Source of the DNA: Actinobacteria bacterium UBA912
GTDB lineage: Bacteria > Actinomycetota > Coriobacteriia > Anaerosomatales > UBA912
Direction: 5' to 3'
Length of the DNA stretch: 13,392 nucleotides
NCBI GenBank assembly: GCA_002293965.1
Contig: DBEG01000131.1
Coordinates: 1 to 13,392 of the forward strand
Below the pieces are notes generated by a model. That model worked only from the letters and a program-made list of their open reading frames with translations, was not told where the DNA came from and searched no databases. The position numbers and the translations under genes were made by a program. This document shows positions 1 through 6,156 of this stretch, piece after piece. Positions within the stretch are counted from its first letter, which is position 1, and each line of letters starts with the position of its first letter.

Positions 1-16
1 CGCACTCGGAGGCAGT

Positions 17-361
17 GTGTTAAGTGCACAGGCACCCGGACGTGTTGTAGAAGAGATCTTCCGCTTAGGCAGAAGATATTCCAGTTCAACGGTCACGGCG
101 CTCATCTGCGAGGCCGAACCCACCGATCCGCTGCCTGGCATAGCTGTGGCTATTGCTGGGAAAAGGATCGGTGGAGCTGTAACTCGTAACAGGGCAAGAA
201 GAGTAATTAGAGAGGCCGTGAGGCTTTCAGGTGGCCCCTGGGGAGGGGTGCGAATCGCAATTATCGCTAGAAAACCACTTGACCACACGTCCCCTTCAGA
301 GATTGCATCCCGGCTAAGTGGTATATTGCGGAAGGACACCAGCGATAGGGGTGCACAGTGA
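17..361 (+). CDS. rnpA: Ribonuclease P protein component
   Basis: Protein subunit of RNase P, which with the RNA subunit removes 5' leaders from pre-tRNAs. The 114-residue product has the expected family length. It shows the N-terminal FRLGRR segment (residues 15-20) that precedes the first strand, and the RNR signature TRNRARRVIREA at residues 56-67, the conserved basic helix that contacts RNA. The start is GTG at 17, with GGAGG at 8-12 just upstream. The frame stays open to the left edge, but the 15 residues before FRLGRR fit the family, so the gene looks complete. The stop overlaps the next gene, yidD, by four bases (GTGA), which suggests translational coupling. rpmH is expected immediately upstream, outside the window. 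Confidence 0.93.
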   Translation: MLSAQAPGRVVEEIFRLGRRYSSSTVTALICEAEPTDPLPGIAVAIAGKRIGGAVTRNRARRVIREAVRLSGGPWGGVRIAIIARKPLDHTSPSEIASRLSGILRKDTSDRGAQ

Positions 362-567
362 AAGTCCTAATGGTTGGTATAATAAAAACTTATCAACGGT
401 TTGTTTCGCCTATCCTCCCGCCATCCTGTCGGTTCTCGCCCACCTGCTCCAGTTATGCGGTTGCTGCAATCAATCGGCACGGGGTCCTGCAGGGCAGCTG
501 GCTATCCGTACGCCGGATTTTTCGCTGTCATCCATGGAATCCCGGAGGACACGATCCGGTTCCCTAG
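358..567 (+). CDS. yidD: Membrane protein insertion efficiency factor YidD
   Basis: Small membrane-associated protein that assists YidC-dependent insertion of inner-membrane proteins; its exact mechanism is not settled for the family. The 69-residue product is full length. It shows the family hallmarks: an amphipathic N-terminus with YQRFVSP (12-18), PPSCRFSPTCSSYA (21-34) with Cys24 and Cys30, GSWLSVRRIFRCHPWNPGG (46-64) with Cys57, and the C-terminal DPVP. The GTG start at 358 is chosen because it overlaps the rnpA stop and has AGGGG at 347-351 six bases upstream. An in-frame ATG at 370 is the alternative but would remove part of the conserved helix. It sits between rnpA and yidC, the usual place. 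Confidence 0.93.
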   Translation: MKVLMVGIIKTYQRFVSPILPPSCRFSPTCSSYAVAAINRHGVLQGSWLSVRRIFRCHPWNPGGHDPVP

Positions 568-621
568 TCCTGTCGTCAATGGTTATTGCATGCTAGCCCT
601 GAACGAGGAGGTTTCAATACC

Positions 622-1335
622 GTGTGGCTCACATTCAAAGATTTGATATTTAGTGGACTTCAGTACTTGTACCAAATCACTGGAGACTATGGGTGGGCGA
701 TCGTTCTTCTGACACTAGTTCTCAGAGTCGCTATCGCGCCTCTGGTCGTAAAGCAAACAAAATCCATGCACGAACTGCAGAGGATTCAACCGAAGATCAA
801 GGAGCTTCAGAAGAAGTACAAGGATGACAAAGAGAAGCAACAGGAGGAGATACTCAAGTACTATCAGGAGAACAAGATCAACCCTTTCGGCGGGTGTCTA
901 CCTATATTGCTCCAGATGCCGATCTTCCTTGCTCTCTTCCAAGTCCTTGGCGGCACTCCTGACAATCCGGGACATCTGTTGCGACACCTGGAGTCGTTGG
1001 AGCCGCTACAGGGTGAAGCGGCTAAGCGTTTTTCGGTGCTCTTGTCAGACATCACCCTTACACCCGCAGCAGTATACACCGATGGCGGTCTTCTCGCAGC
1101 CCTCCCCTATATCGTCTTAGTCGTTTTGTTCGGTCTCAGCGTGTGGCTTCCAATGCAACTGATGCCCGGGGAACGGCAACAGAAACAGATGGGCATGATA
1201 ATGGCAGTGATGATGCTCTATTTTGGATGGATCAGCCCAGCCGGAGTCTTGCTGTACTGGGTGACCTCCGCGGTGATAGGAATTGCACAGCAGCAGGTGA
1301 TTTTGAAGTATCTGGCCACGAAAAAAGGAGATTGA
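622..1335 (+). CDS. yidC: Membrane protein insertase YidC/Oxa1/Alb3 family
   Basis: Insertase that helps membrane proteins enter the lipid bilayer, alone or with SecYEG. From the GTG at 622 the product is 237 residues, a short Gram-positive-type YidC without the large periplasmic domain of proteobacterial homologues. Membrane segments lie near residues 23-42, 98-115, about 155-177 and 190-222. The first contains Arg35, corresponding to the conserved groove arginine of the family. A charged helical hairpin follows (roughly 46-88, rich in K/E/Q), then NPFGGCLPILLQMPIF at about 86-101. The frame opens earlier (TTG at 586), but the strong SD GAGGAGG at 605-611 favours 622. No lipobox cysteine is visible at the N-terminus. 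It is in one operon with yidD and khpB. Confidence 0.93.
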   Translation: MWLTFKDLIFSGLQYLYQITGDYGWAIVLLTLVLRVAIAPLVVKQTKSMHELQRIQPKIKELQKKYKDDKEKQQEEILKYYQENKINPFGGCLPILLQMPIFLALFQVLGGTPDNPGHLLRHLESLEPLQGEAAKRFSVLLSDITLTPAAVYTDGGLLAALPYIVLVVLFGLSVWLPMQLMPGERQQKQMGMIMAVMMLYFGWISPAGVLLYWVTSAVIGIAQQQVILKYLATKKGD

Positions 1336-1339
1336 TCAT

Positions 1340-2086
1340 ATGAAGAAGGAGGTAGTGGTTGAAGGCCCTTCAGTGGCTGAGGCACTCGATGCCGCTCTAG
1401 AAGAGCTAGGAGTCCAGCAGGATTCAGTCGACTATGAAATTCTAAACTCCGAAAGCGGCAATTCTGCTGGCCCCCCGGACGGATCCACCAAGTTCCGCCT
1501 ACGCGTCGCACTGACTCGCGGATTTCTCGCCGAGGTAGCCAGCCAATCACGAGGCGAGAACGATGGCGACTACAGGGAGGGCGATCCGAATTTCGTGGGG
1601 CACACGGAGCCGCCTGTCCTCAGCGAGGAGGAACTCGATAGAGTTGCCGATCAGGCTGTTAGGATCCTCAGAGAGCTACTGGACAGCTTCAAATTGGTTG
1701 CCGAAATCGAAGAGTATGAGGGAGACGAGGGGGAAATTATTCTGGATGTTGTGGGTCAGGACCTTGGAATCCTCATCGGGCGCCACGGACGGTGTCTAGA
1801 CGCAATTCAGGTCCTAGTAGCCGCCGCGACCAGCAAATCCCTGGGTTTTCGGTATCCTGTTGTGGTCGATGTCGAAGGCTACCGAAACAGAACGAGGGCG
1901 AAAATCGAAGCCGTCGCGGAACGCGCCGCCGAACGAGCCATTCGGTCTCGTGAGGATGTCAAGCTGAGACCCATGACTGGCTACGAACGTCGAACGGTCC
2001 ATTTTGCATTGCGAGACAATCCCCGTGTCGTTACTCTCAGCGAAGGAGAAGAGCCGTTCCGCGCGGTGGTGGTCAAACCCGTCTGA
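1340..2086 (+). CDS. khpB: RNA-binding protein KhpB (Jag/SpoIIIJ-associated)
   Basis: Single-stranded-nucleic-acid-binding protein of the Jag/EloR/KhpB family, which binds RNA and in several Gram-positives influences cell elongation, usually with KhpA. The 248 residues hold an N-terminal Jag_N-like region (2-35, KEVVVEGPSVAEALDAAL), an acidic linker (about 70-100), a KH domain (about 103-180) with the GxxG loop GRHG at 147-150, and a C-terminal R3H domain with R217-x3-H221 (RRTVH). The end VVTLSEGEEPFRAVVVKP is typical. The Jag_N part lacks the usual glycine-rich GxFGxG ending and is replaced by NSAGPPDGS, so this domain is divergent. The ATG at 1340 has AAGGAG at 1325-1330 and lies four bases after the yidC stop. 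A strong terminator follows. Confidence 0.9.
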   Translation: MKKEVVVEGPSVAEALDAALEELGVQQDSVDYEILNSESGNSAGPPDGSTKFRLRVALTRGFLAEVASQSRGENDGDYREGDPNFVGHTEPPVLSEEELDRVADQAVRILRELLDSFKLVAEIEEYEGDEGEIILDVVGQDLGILIGRHGRCLDAIQVLVAAATSKSLGFRYPVVVDVEGYRNRTRAKIEAVAERAAERAIRSREDVKLRPMTGYERRTVHFALRDNPRVVTLSEGEEPFRAVVVKPV

Positions 2087-2105
2087 GCTCACACCTAGGT
2101 TGAAT

Positions 2106-2131
2106 CAAGGGGCGCCTACTGGCGCCCCTTG
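2106..2131 (+). terminator. Rho-independent-type hairpin after khpB
   Basis: A perfect 11-bp stem (CAAGGGGCGCC at 2106-2116 with GGCGCCCCTTG at 2121-2131) closes a TACT tetraloop about 20 bases after the khpB stop. It is followed by TCATTT, a weak U-tract rather than a run of T. Position and stability fit the end of the rnpA-yidD-yidC-khpB operon. The poor T-run means termination may be incomplete, so some read-through into rsmG-parAB is possible. Confidence 0.8.
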
Positions 2132-2157
2132 TCATTTGCCGCAAAACGGAGTACTTT
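2129..2157 (+). promoter_or_regulatory. Candidate promoter for rsmG-parA-parB
   Basis: TTGTCA at 2129-2134 (5 of 6 to TTGACA) is followed after 17 bases by TACTTT at 2152-2157, a weak -10. The -35 overlaps the foot of the preceding terminator stem, a compact arrangement. A start near 2164 would give a leader of about 130 bases holding the hairpins at 2178-2225. This rests only on hexamer match and spacing; another promoter in the same gap is possible. Confidence 0.3.
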
Positions 2158-2177
2158 CTCGAGAGGCAGCTAACGAC

Positions 2178-2225
2178 GCCAAGAACTTCCGAACCAGAAG
2201 TTTTTGGCAGACAGGCAAGAACTTC
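2178..2225 (+). promoter_or_regulatory. Two mutually exclusive leader hairpins before rsmG
   Basis: GCCAAGAACTTC at 2178-2189 can pair with GAAGTTTTTGGC at 2197-2208 (12 pairs including one G-U, 7-base loop). The 10-mer CAAGAACTTC recurs at 2216-2225 and can pair instead with the same middle arm, 2197-2206 (10 pairs including one G-U, 9-base loop). One arm therefore has two competing partners, as in attenuators or riboswitch-like leaders. The same repeats could equally be protein-binding DNA half-sites. I recognise no known riboswitch class here. The pairing is directly visible; function is inference. Confidence 0.4.
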
Positions 2226-2293
2226 TGGGCAGTCGGCTGGCAACGCCTATCGGTCGCGAACCTGCAGGGGATCAAGATGTTCTTATGAAGGAG

Positions 2294-2311
2294 ATGTTTC
2301 ACGTGAAACAT
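2294..2311. promoter_or_regulatory. parS: parS centromere site (ParB-binding palindrome)
   Basis: The 16-mer TGTTTCACGTGAAACA at 2295-2310 is a perfect palindrome matching the well-known bacterial parS consensus. Symmetry extends to 18 bases with the flanking A/T. ParB (encoded at 3878-4750) loads here, binds CTP and spreads; ParA then drives segregation of the origin region. The site lies immediately after AAGGAG (2288-2293) and contains the likely GTG start of rsmG at 2303. Its presence near parAB and rnpA supports an oriC-proximal location. It is the only full parS I see in the window. Confidence 0.93.
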
Positions 2312-3034
2312 ATGGACCCGCCAGATTTGGATACGATGCTTGCTGAACACTTGCTTCAGGCCGGGGTCTTGGTGAGCCACGGACAGAAGGATGCCCTATT
2401 GAGGCATCTGCATCTCGTTCTCGAGACCAACAAAGAGACGAATCTCACAGCGATACGGAATCCCGAAGACGCCCTTCGCCTGCACACCATTGATTCGATT
2501 CAGGCCCTGGACTCAATCCCTGCACTCACTACCGCCCTTGCCGATATAGGGTCCGGGCAAGGATATCCAGCGATACCATTCGGCATACTCAGGCCCAAAA
2601 TGAAGGTGACCATGATTGAGTCCAACGAACGCAAGGCCAGGTTTCTGCAGGCAACTGTGCGCAGCCTCGGGATTGGGTGCCGCGTCGAGGTTTTGAACTG
2701 TCGAGCGGAGTGCGTTCCCCCGGCAATACTAGGGACTTACGATGTGGTCACGGCCCGGGCGGTTGCTTCCCTCGCCGCTCTCGTGGAACTAGCCAGCCCA
2801 TTTCTCAAACAGGGCGGGATTCTTGTGGCAATGAAGGGATCCCCCGAGGCCAAGGAACTTGGGGCCGCAAACAATGCCGCAGTTCATTGCGGGATGAGTC
2901 CCGGGCTGCACCGTTCGTACATTCTGGCGAACGGAAGCGAAGAGCGCACTATATCGATCTATCGGAAGGTGGAACGACCCTCTATAACACTTCCTCGGAG
3001 GGTGGGCCTTGCTCAGAAGAGACCACTAAAGTAG
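2303..3034 (+). CDS. rsmG: 16S rRNA (guanine527-N7)-methyltransferase RsmG
   Basis: SAM-dependent methylase that modifies G527 of 16S rRNA. From the GTG at 2303 it is 243 residues, within the family range. It shows NLTAIR (47-52), a DS-containing segment near 64-71, the SAM-binding motif DIGSGQGYPAIP (81-92), the acidic strand end E106, and TARAVA (150-155), followed by the MKGS loop near 177-180. Start choice: AAGGAG at 2288-2293 is nine bases before GTG 2303. In-frame ATGs at 2285, 2294 and 2312 are alternatives (2294 is too close to the SD, 2312 rather far). The frame also extends upstream to about 2204, but that part does not resemble the family. The parS palindrome spans the start, so ParB bound here could affect initiation. 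Confidence 0.9.
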   Translation: MKHMDPPDLDTMLAEHLLQAGVLVSHGQKDALLRHLHLVLETNKETNLTAIRNPEDALRLHTIDSIQALDSIPALTTALADIGSGQGYPAIPFGILRPKMKVTMIESNERKARFLQATVRSLGIGCRVEVLNCRAECVPPAILGTYDVVTARAVASLAALVELASPFLKQGGILVAMKGSPEAKELGAANNAAVHCGMSPGLHRSYILANGSEERTISIYRKVERPSITLPRRVGLAQKRPLK

Positions 3035-3052
3035 GGTATCCCAAGGGGCCTC

Positions 3053-3078
3053 AATGTAATATAATGTGGCGTTACATT
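3053..3078 (+). promoter_or_regulatory. Inverted repeat around a TATAAT element before parA
   Basis: AATGTAA at 3053-3059 and its exact reverse complement TTACATT at 3072-3078 flank 12 bases that begin with TATAAT (3060-3065), a perfect -10 hexamer. No good -35 is visible about 17 bases upstream. The layout looks like an operator over a weak parA promoter, lying in the 65 bases between the rsmG stop and the likely parA start. Autoregulation by a ParA/ParB-type protein is possible but is inference. Confidence 0.4.
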
Positions 3079-3099
3079 CAGACAACCACGGGCGGGAAT

Positions 3100-3888
3100 A
3101 TGCAGACATGTGATCGAAATTCTGGTGCGCGGGTACTTGCTGTCGTCAACCAGAAGGGGGGCGTTGGCAAGAGTACAACGGCAGTCAATCTTGCCGCCTG
3201 TCTCGGGGGGATTGATCGGCGGACTCTGCTGATCGACCTTGATCCCCAGGGCAATGCCACAAGCGGATTCGGTTTGAATGTGGGACAACGAAAGACTTGC
3301 GTCTACGACGCTTTGCTTTCAGATATACCGTTGAACCAGATTGTAGAAGGCACCGACATCGAACACGTGTTCGTTGTCCCGGCCACAATACAGTTGGCCG
3401 GTGCCGAGATAGAGTTGGTTTCAGCTCTTTCGAGAGAGAATAGACTCAAGAATATCCTCGCACCTCTTGTCTCCGACTATGATTTCATAATCATTGACTG
3501 CCCCCCTTCTCTCGGGCTCCTTACAATCAATGCCCTGACTGCTGCGGATGGTCTCCTCATCCCGATCCAGTGTGAGTACTATGCGCTCGAAGGACTTGCT
3601 AAACTGATGGACAGCGTACGCCTCGTGCGAGCACATCTGAATCCCGCTCTTGAGGTCTTTGGCGTTGTAATGACTATGTACGACTCAAGAACAAGGCTGT
3701 CACAACAGGTGGTCGAAGAAGTTCGAGACTACTTTGACGGGAAAGTATTCGAGACGTTAATACCGAGAACAGTCCGCCTGTCTGAGGCCCCAAGCTTCGG
3801 ACAGCCAATAACGGCATACGATCCGAGTGGAAAGGGTGCCGAGGCCTATCGATCGCTGGCAAATGAGGTGGTTCTTCGTGTCGACTAA
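3100..3888 (+). CDS. parA: Chromosome-partitioning ATPase ParA/Soj
   Basis: Deviant-Walker ATPase that binds DNA non-specifically as an ATP dimer and is released by ParB, moving the origin region. From ATG 3100 it is 262 residues, the usual size. It shows the deviant Walker A NQKGGVGKSTTAVN (17-30) with signature lysines K19 and K24, LLIDLDPQGNAT (43-54), Walker B-like DFIIIDCPPSLGLLT (128-142) and the C-terminal IPRTVRLSEAPSFGQPI (221-237). The frame is open far upstream, overlapping rsmG in another frame. An ATG at 3064 is possible, but family alignment and the TATAAT at 3060-3065 favour 3100, though the SD there is poor. It overlaps parB by 11 bases. A LexA-type palindrome lies at codons for residues 87-92. 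Confidence 0.94.
   Translation: MQTCDRNSGARVLAVVNQKGGVGKSTTAVNLAACLGGIDRRTLLIDLDPQGNATSGFGLNVGQRKTCVYDALLSDIPLNQIVEGTDIEHVFVVPATIQLAGAEIELVSALSRENRLKNILAPLVSDYDFIIIDCPPSLGLLTINALTAADGLLIPIQCEYYALEGLAKLMDSVRLVRAHLNPALEVFGVVMTMYDSRTRLSQQVVEEVRDYFDGKVFETLIPRTVRLSEAPSFGQPITAYDPSGKGAEAYRSLANEVVLRVD
3360..3373. promoter_or_regulatory. LexA/DinR-box-like palindrome inside parA
   Basis: CGAACACGTGTTCG is a 14-base perfect palindrome that exactly fits the Gram-positive/actinobacterial SOS box CGAAC-RNRY-GTTCG. The next base on the left is the T of the extended TCGAAC form; the right flank is T instead of A. It lies within parA codons for I-E-H-V-F-V, far from any gene start, so a regulatory role is uncertain. 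It resembles parS only in its CACGTG core. Confidence 0.3.
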
Positions 3889-4750
3889 AAAGGGACTCGG
3901 ACGTGGGCTTGCAGCAATCATCCCGGGTATCGCCCAGGACGAAACTGGCGAAGATACCACGTTGCCAGTATCACAGATCGTTCCCAATCCGAACCAGCCC
4001 CGGACGGACTACGACGAAGAGAGCCTTTCCGAGCTCACTGATTCAATCAAGAAGGTCGGGCTTCTCCAGCCAATCATCGTACGACCAATGGGGGACAGAT
4101 ATCAGATCATCGCAGGTGAGAGGCGATGGCGAGCGTCTTGTGCAGCAGGCCTGGATGCGGTGGCTGTGCGAATTCTTAGCGCCACGGACCTGGAGTCTCT
4201 AGAGATTGCTCTGATTGAGAATCTCCAGCGTGAGGACTTGAATCCGATTGAAGAAGCCAGGGGGTATCGCCATCTGCTCAGCGAGCATCAGATGACACAA
4301 GCGGAACTCGCTAGCAAGGTAAGTAAGTCACGATCCGCGGTAACCAATGCACTCCGGCTGTTAGACCTTCCGGATGAGATTCAAGAGTTGGTCTATACCA
4401 CCAAGCTGTCTCCCGGGCATGCACGAGCCATCTTGGCAGTCACAGATGAAGAGCAGCGAGTCAGGCTTGCGACCAAGGTCATAGCGGAGGGGCTTTCTGT
4501 AAGGGAGACAGAGAACCTGGCTAGACTGTATGCCGTGGGTAAGACGGGACGCGAGAACCGTATCCCGACGCCGCGAGCATACAAGGTCGTAGCCCTAAAA
4601 CTCAGAAAGATGTTGGGAACAGGTGTTCGGGTGAAACAGTCGGCTGCCAAGGGCAAGATCGAGATTGAGTTCCACGGAGAAGAGGATCTGGAGAGAATAT
4701 TTCGCTGCATCAATGGTGAGCCGTCTATCTCAGCGACCGAGGAGGCCTGA
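3878..4750 (+). CDS. parB: Chromosome-partitioning protein ParB/Spo0J
   Basis: CTP-dependent DNA clamp that loads at parS and stimulates ParA. From GTG 3878 it is 290 residues. It shows the N-terminal KKGLGRGLAAIIPG (4-17) that contacts ParA, box I PNPNQPR (36-42) through VGLLQPIIVRP, the CTP-binding motif GERRWRA (80-86), the ENLQRED segment (114-120), a helix-turn-helix at about 137-160 (MTQAELASKVSKSRSAV) that reads parS, and a C-terminal dimerisation part. The start is chosen from GAGGTGG at 3865-3871 and the family N-terminus; the earlier ATG 3863 gives an odd extension. It overlaps the parA stop by 11 bases and abuts the next gene as TGATG. Its target parS is 1.5 kb upstream at the rsmG start. 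Confidence 0.95.
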   Translation: MSTKKGLGRGLAAIIPGIAQDETGEDTTLPVSQIVPNPNQPRTDYDEESLSELTDSIKKVGLLQPIIVRPMGDRYQIIAGERRWRASCAAGLDAVAVRILSATDLESLEIALIENLQREDLNPIEEARGYRHLLSEHQMTQAELASKVSKSRSAVTNALRLLDLPDEIQELVYTTKLSPGHARAILAVTDEEQRVRLATKVIAEGLSVRETENLARLYAVGKTGRENRIPTPRAYKVVALKLRKMLGTGVRVKQSAAKGKIEIEFHGEEDLERIFRCINGEPSISATEEA

Positions 4751-5052
4751 TGCGCTGCCGAACAGGTACCTTTATTGGTGGAATCCTAGTAGGCATCGGA
4801 CTAGGAACGCTGCTCGGTGTACTATTTGCACCAGTTCCAGGAGTAGAGTGCCGTCGGCGATTGTCTGCAAGGGCCTTGATTGCCGCTGAAACGGGTAGGA
4901 CGATAGCTCGCGATGCGGAACAGGCGGTATTCAGGTTGGGAGCGAAGGTCGACAACCTTCGAGGGGTGGACGATGATGCAGTGTGGCGTCGCGTAAATGA
5001 GATACGTGAGCGTGTCCGTACATACGGAACGGATCTGTCCAACTTCCGCTAA
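4750..5052 (+). CDS. YtxH-like small membrane protein
   Basis: A 100-residue protein with one glycine-rich N-terminal membrane segment (about 7-28, FIGGILVGIGLGTLLGVLFAP). A charged, probably helical cytoplasmic part follows, with heptad-like spacing around 55-95. This is the outline of the YtxH/gas-vesicle-associated family, whose biochemical role is not established. The ATG overlaps the parB TGA by one base (TGATG) and has GAGGAGG at 4738-4744, so it is very likely co-translated with parB. The identification rests on overall layout, not a catalytic motif. The 51-base gap to the convergent rlmN shows only a weak G/C-run pairing, no clear terminator. Confidence 0.65.
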   Translation: MRCRTGTFIGGILVGIGLGTLLGVLFAPVPGVECRRRLSARALIAAETGRTIARDAEQAVFRLGAKVDNLRGVDDDAVWRRVNEIRERVRTYGTDLSNFR

Positions 5053-5103
5053 GGCGCTGCCCTAGGTGGTTTGGATGGGGGGAGTCCGGCCCTTGTATTG
5101 TCA

Positions 5104-6156
5104 CTAGCCCCCTGAACGATGACTCTGGCTGAGTTGGCCGCACGCCGCGTTGATATCAGTACCTCGGCTGGTACGGATGGTTGAGGGAATGCCCGCCCGC
5201 TGGAGCTCGTTTTTGAATAGGGCGACTCTTCGCGACCCAGGCTCGTCTTTGGCCCGTCGCGGTCCGGGATTACAGGTCATAAGATTCACGTGGCACCGTA
5301 GACCAGAACAATAAGCAATCAAGGCCGCTAGCTGCGAATCGCTATCGTTCTCGGAAGCCAACAAAGCGTATTCCAAAGAGACCCGTCGCTCGGTGCGGGT
5401 AGTGTATTCACACAGCACGGTACGTAGGTCGACTAGGGTGTGGCTTCGCACTCCGGGCATCAGCTGGTCCCTGGTCACTTGGATCGCGGAGTGCAGCGAG
5501 ACAGCGAGGGTGTACTGCGCGGGCTCTTCCGTAAACTGGCGAATCCCCTCGAGCAATCCGACAGTGGAGACTGTTATGTGTCGTGCCCCGATACCAATAC
5601 CGAAGGGGGCATTGATGAAGCGAAGGGCGGCCATACAGTTGTTGTAGTTGAGGAAGGGTTCGCCTTGCCCCATCAGGACCACGTTCGTCACGCGGCGGGC
5701 GAAGTCGTGCGCCACCACATTGATCTGATCGACGATCTCGCCTACGCTCAGATTCCGCACAAATCCGCCTTGGCCTGTGGAGCAGAAAGTGCAGCCGAGC
5801 GGACAGCCGACTTGAGTGGAGATGCATACGGTCAACCTGCGACCATCGGGGATGCCGACACTTTCGATGGTCGTCCCGTCATGCAGTGCCAAAAGGTACT
5901 TTCTCGAGAGGTCGGACGCGGAAGTTTCAGTTCGGATGATCTTAGGCGTGTGCAAGGGAGCCGACTCAGCGAGGGAGGCGAGGAGGGCATCGGGAATATC
6001 GCTCATCTCGGAGTATGAAGCGGCACCTTTCTGGTATAGCCACCTGACCAGCTGACGAGACCGGTACTTGTCGTAACCAAGATCAAGAACCAGGCGCTCG
6101 AGAGATTCCTCATCGAGTGCTTTGATCGGTCTAGGCAGACGCAGCTGATCCGTCAT
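5104..6156 (-). CDS. rlmN: Dual-specificity RNA C2-methyltransferase RlmN
   Basis: Radical-SAM enzyme that methylates C2 of A2503 in 23S rRNA and A37 of some tRNAs. The 350 residues show the RlmN N-terminal helical domain (1-80) and the radical-SAM cluster motif C118-PLG-C122-TF-C125. The two catalytic cysteines are present: C111 (in TVCIST) and the methyl-carrying C339 in INAACGQL. GQGEPFLN (164-171) is also characteristic. The ATG follows the stop of the upstream rubrerythrin gene with no gap (TGAATG), so translation is probably coupled; no strong SD of its own is visible. It is the last gene of a leftward operon with htrA and rubrerythrin. The Cfr subfamily is unlikely given the INAACGQL ending and the context, although the two share the cysteine layout. 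Confidence 0.93.
   Translation of the reverse strand: MTDQLRLPRPIKALDEESLERLVLDLGYDKYRSRQLVRWLYQKGAASYSEMSDIPDALLASLAESAPLHTPKIIRTETSASDLSRKYLLALHDGTTIESVGIPDGRRLTVCISTQVGCPLGCTFCSTGQGGFVRNLSVGEIVDQINVVAHDFARRVTNVVLMGQGEPFLNYNNCMAALRFINAPFGIGIGARHITVSTVGLLEGIRQFTEEPAQYTLAVSLHSAIQVTRDQLMPGVRSHTLVDLRTVLCEYTTRTERRVSLEYALLASENDSDSQLAALIAYCSGLRCHVNLMTCNPGPRRAKDEPGSRRVALFKNELQRAGIPSTIRTSRGTDINAACGQLSQSHRSGG

Noticed and set aside
2204..2284. The upstream extension of the rsmG frame
   Set aside because: It begins within the leader hairpin region, lacks an SD and does not fit RsmG.
2677..3099. The long N-terminal extension of the parA frame
   Set aside because: It overlaps rsmG in another frame and has no similarity to ParA; the family N-terminus begins near 3100.
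4624..4638. A parS-like string in parB, TGTTCGGGTGAAACA
   Set aside because: Only the right half (GTGAAACA at 4631-4638) matches. The left half fails and the centre lacks CACGTG, so it is at best a half-site fixed by codons.
5053..5103. A possible bidirectional terminator between the YtxH-like gene and rlmN (GGGGG...CCCCC)
   Set aside because: The arms are short and homopolymeric, separated by a long loop, with no T-run on either side.
5286..5294. TTCACGTGG in rlmN resembling a parS core
   Set aside because: Only the central hexamer and two flanking bases agree; the outer arms are absent.
5440..6018. A 192-codon open frame on the plus strand opposite rlmN
   Set aside because: It is the antisense shadow of a clear rlmN gene, has no SD and shows no recognisable protein pattern.
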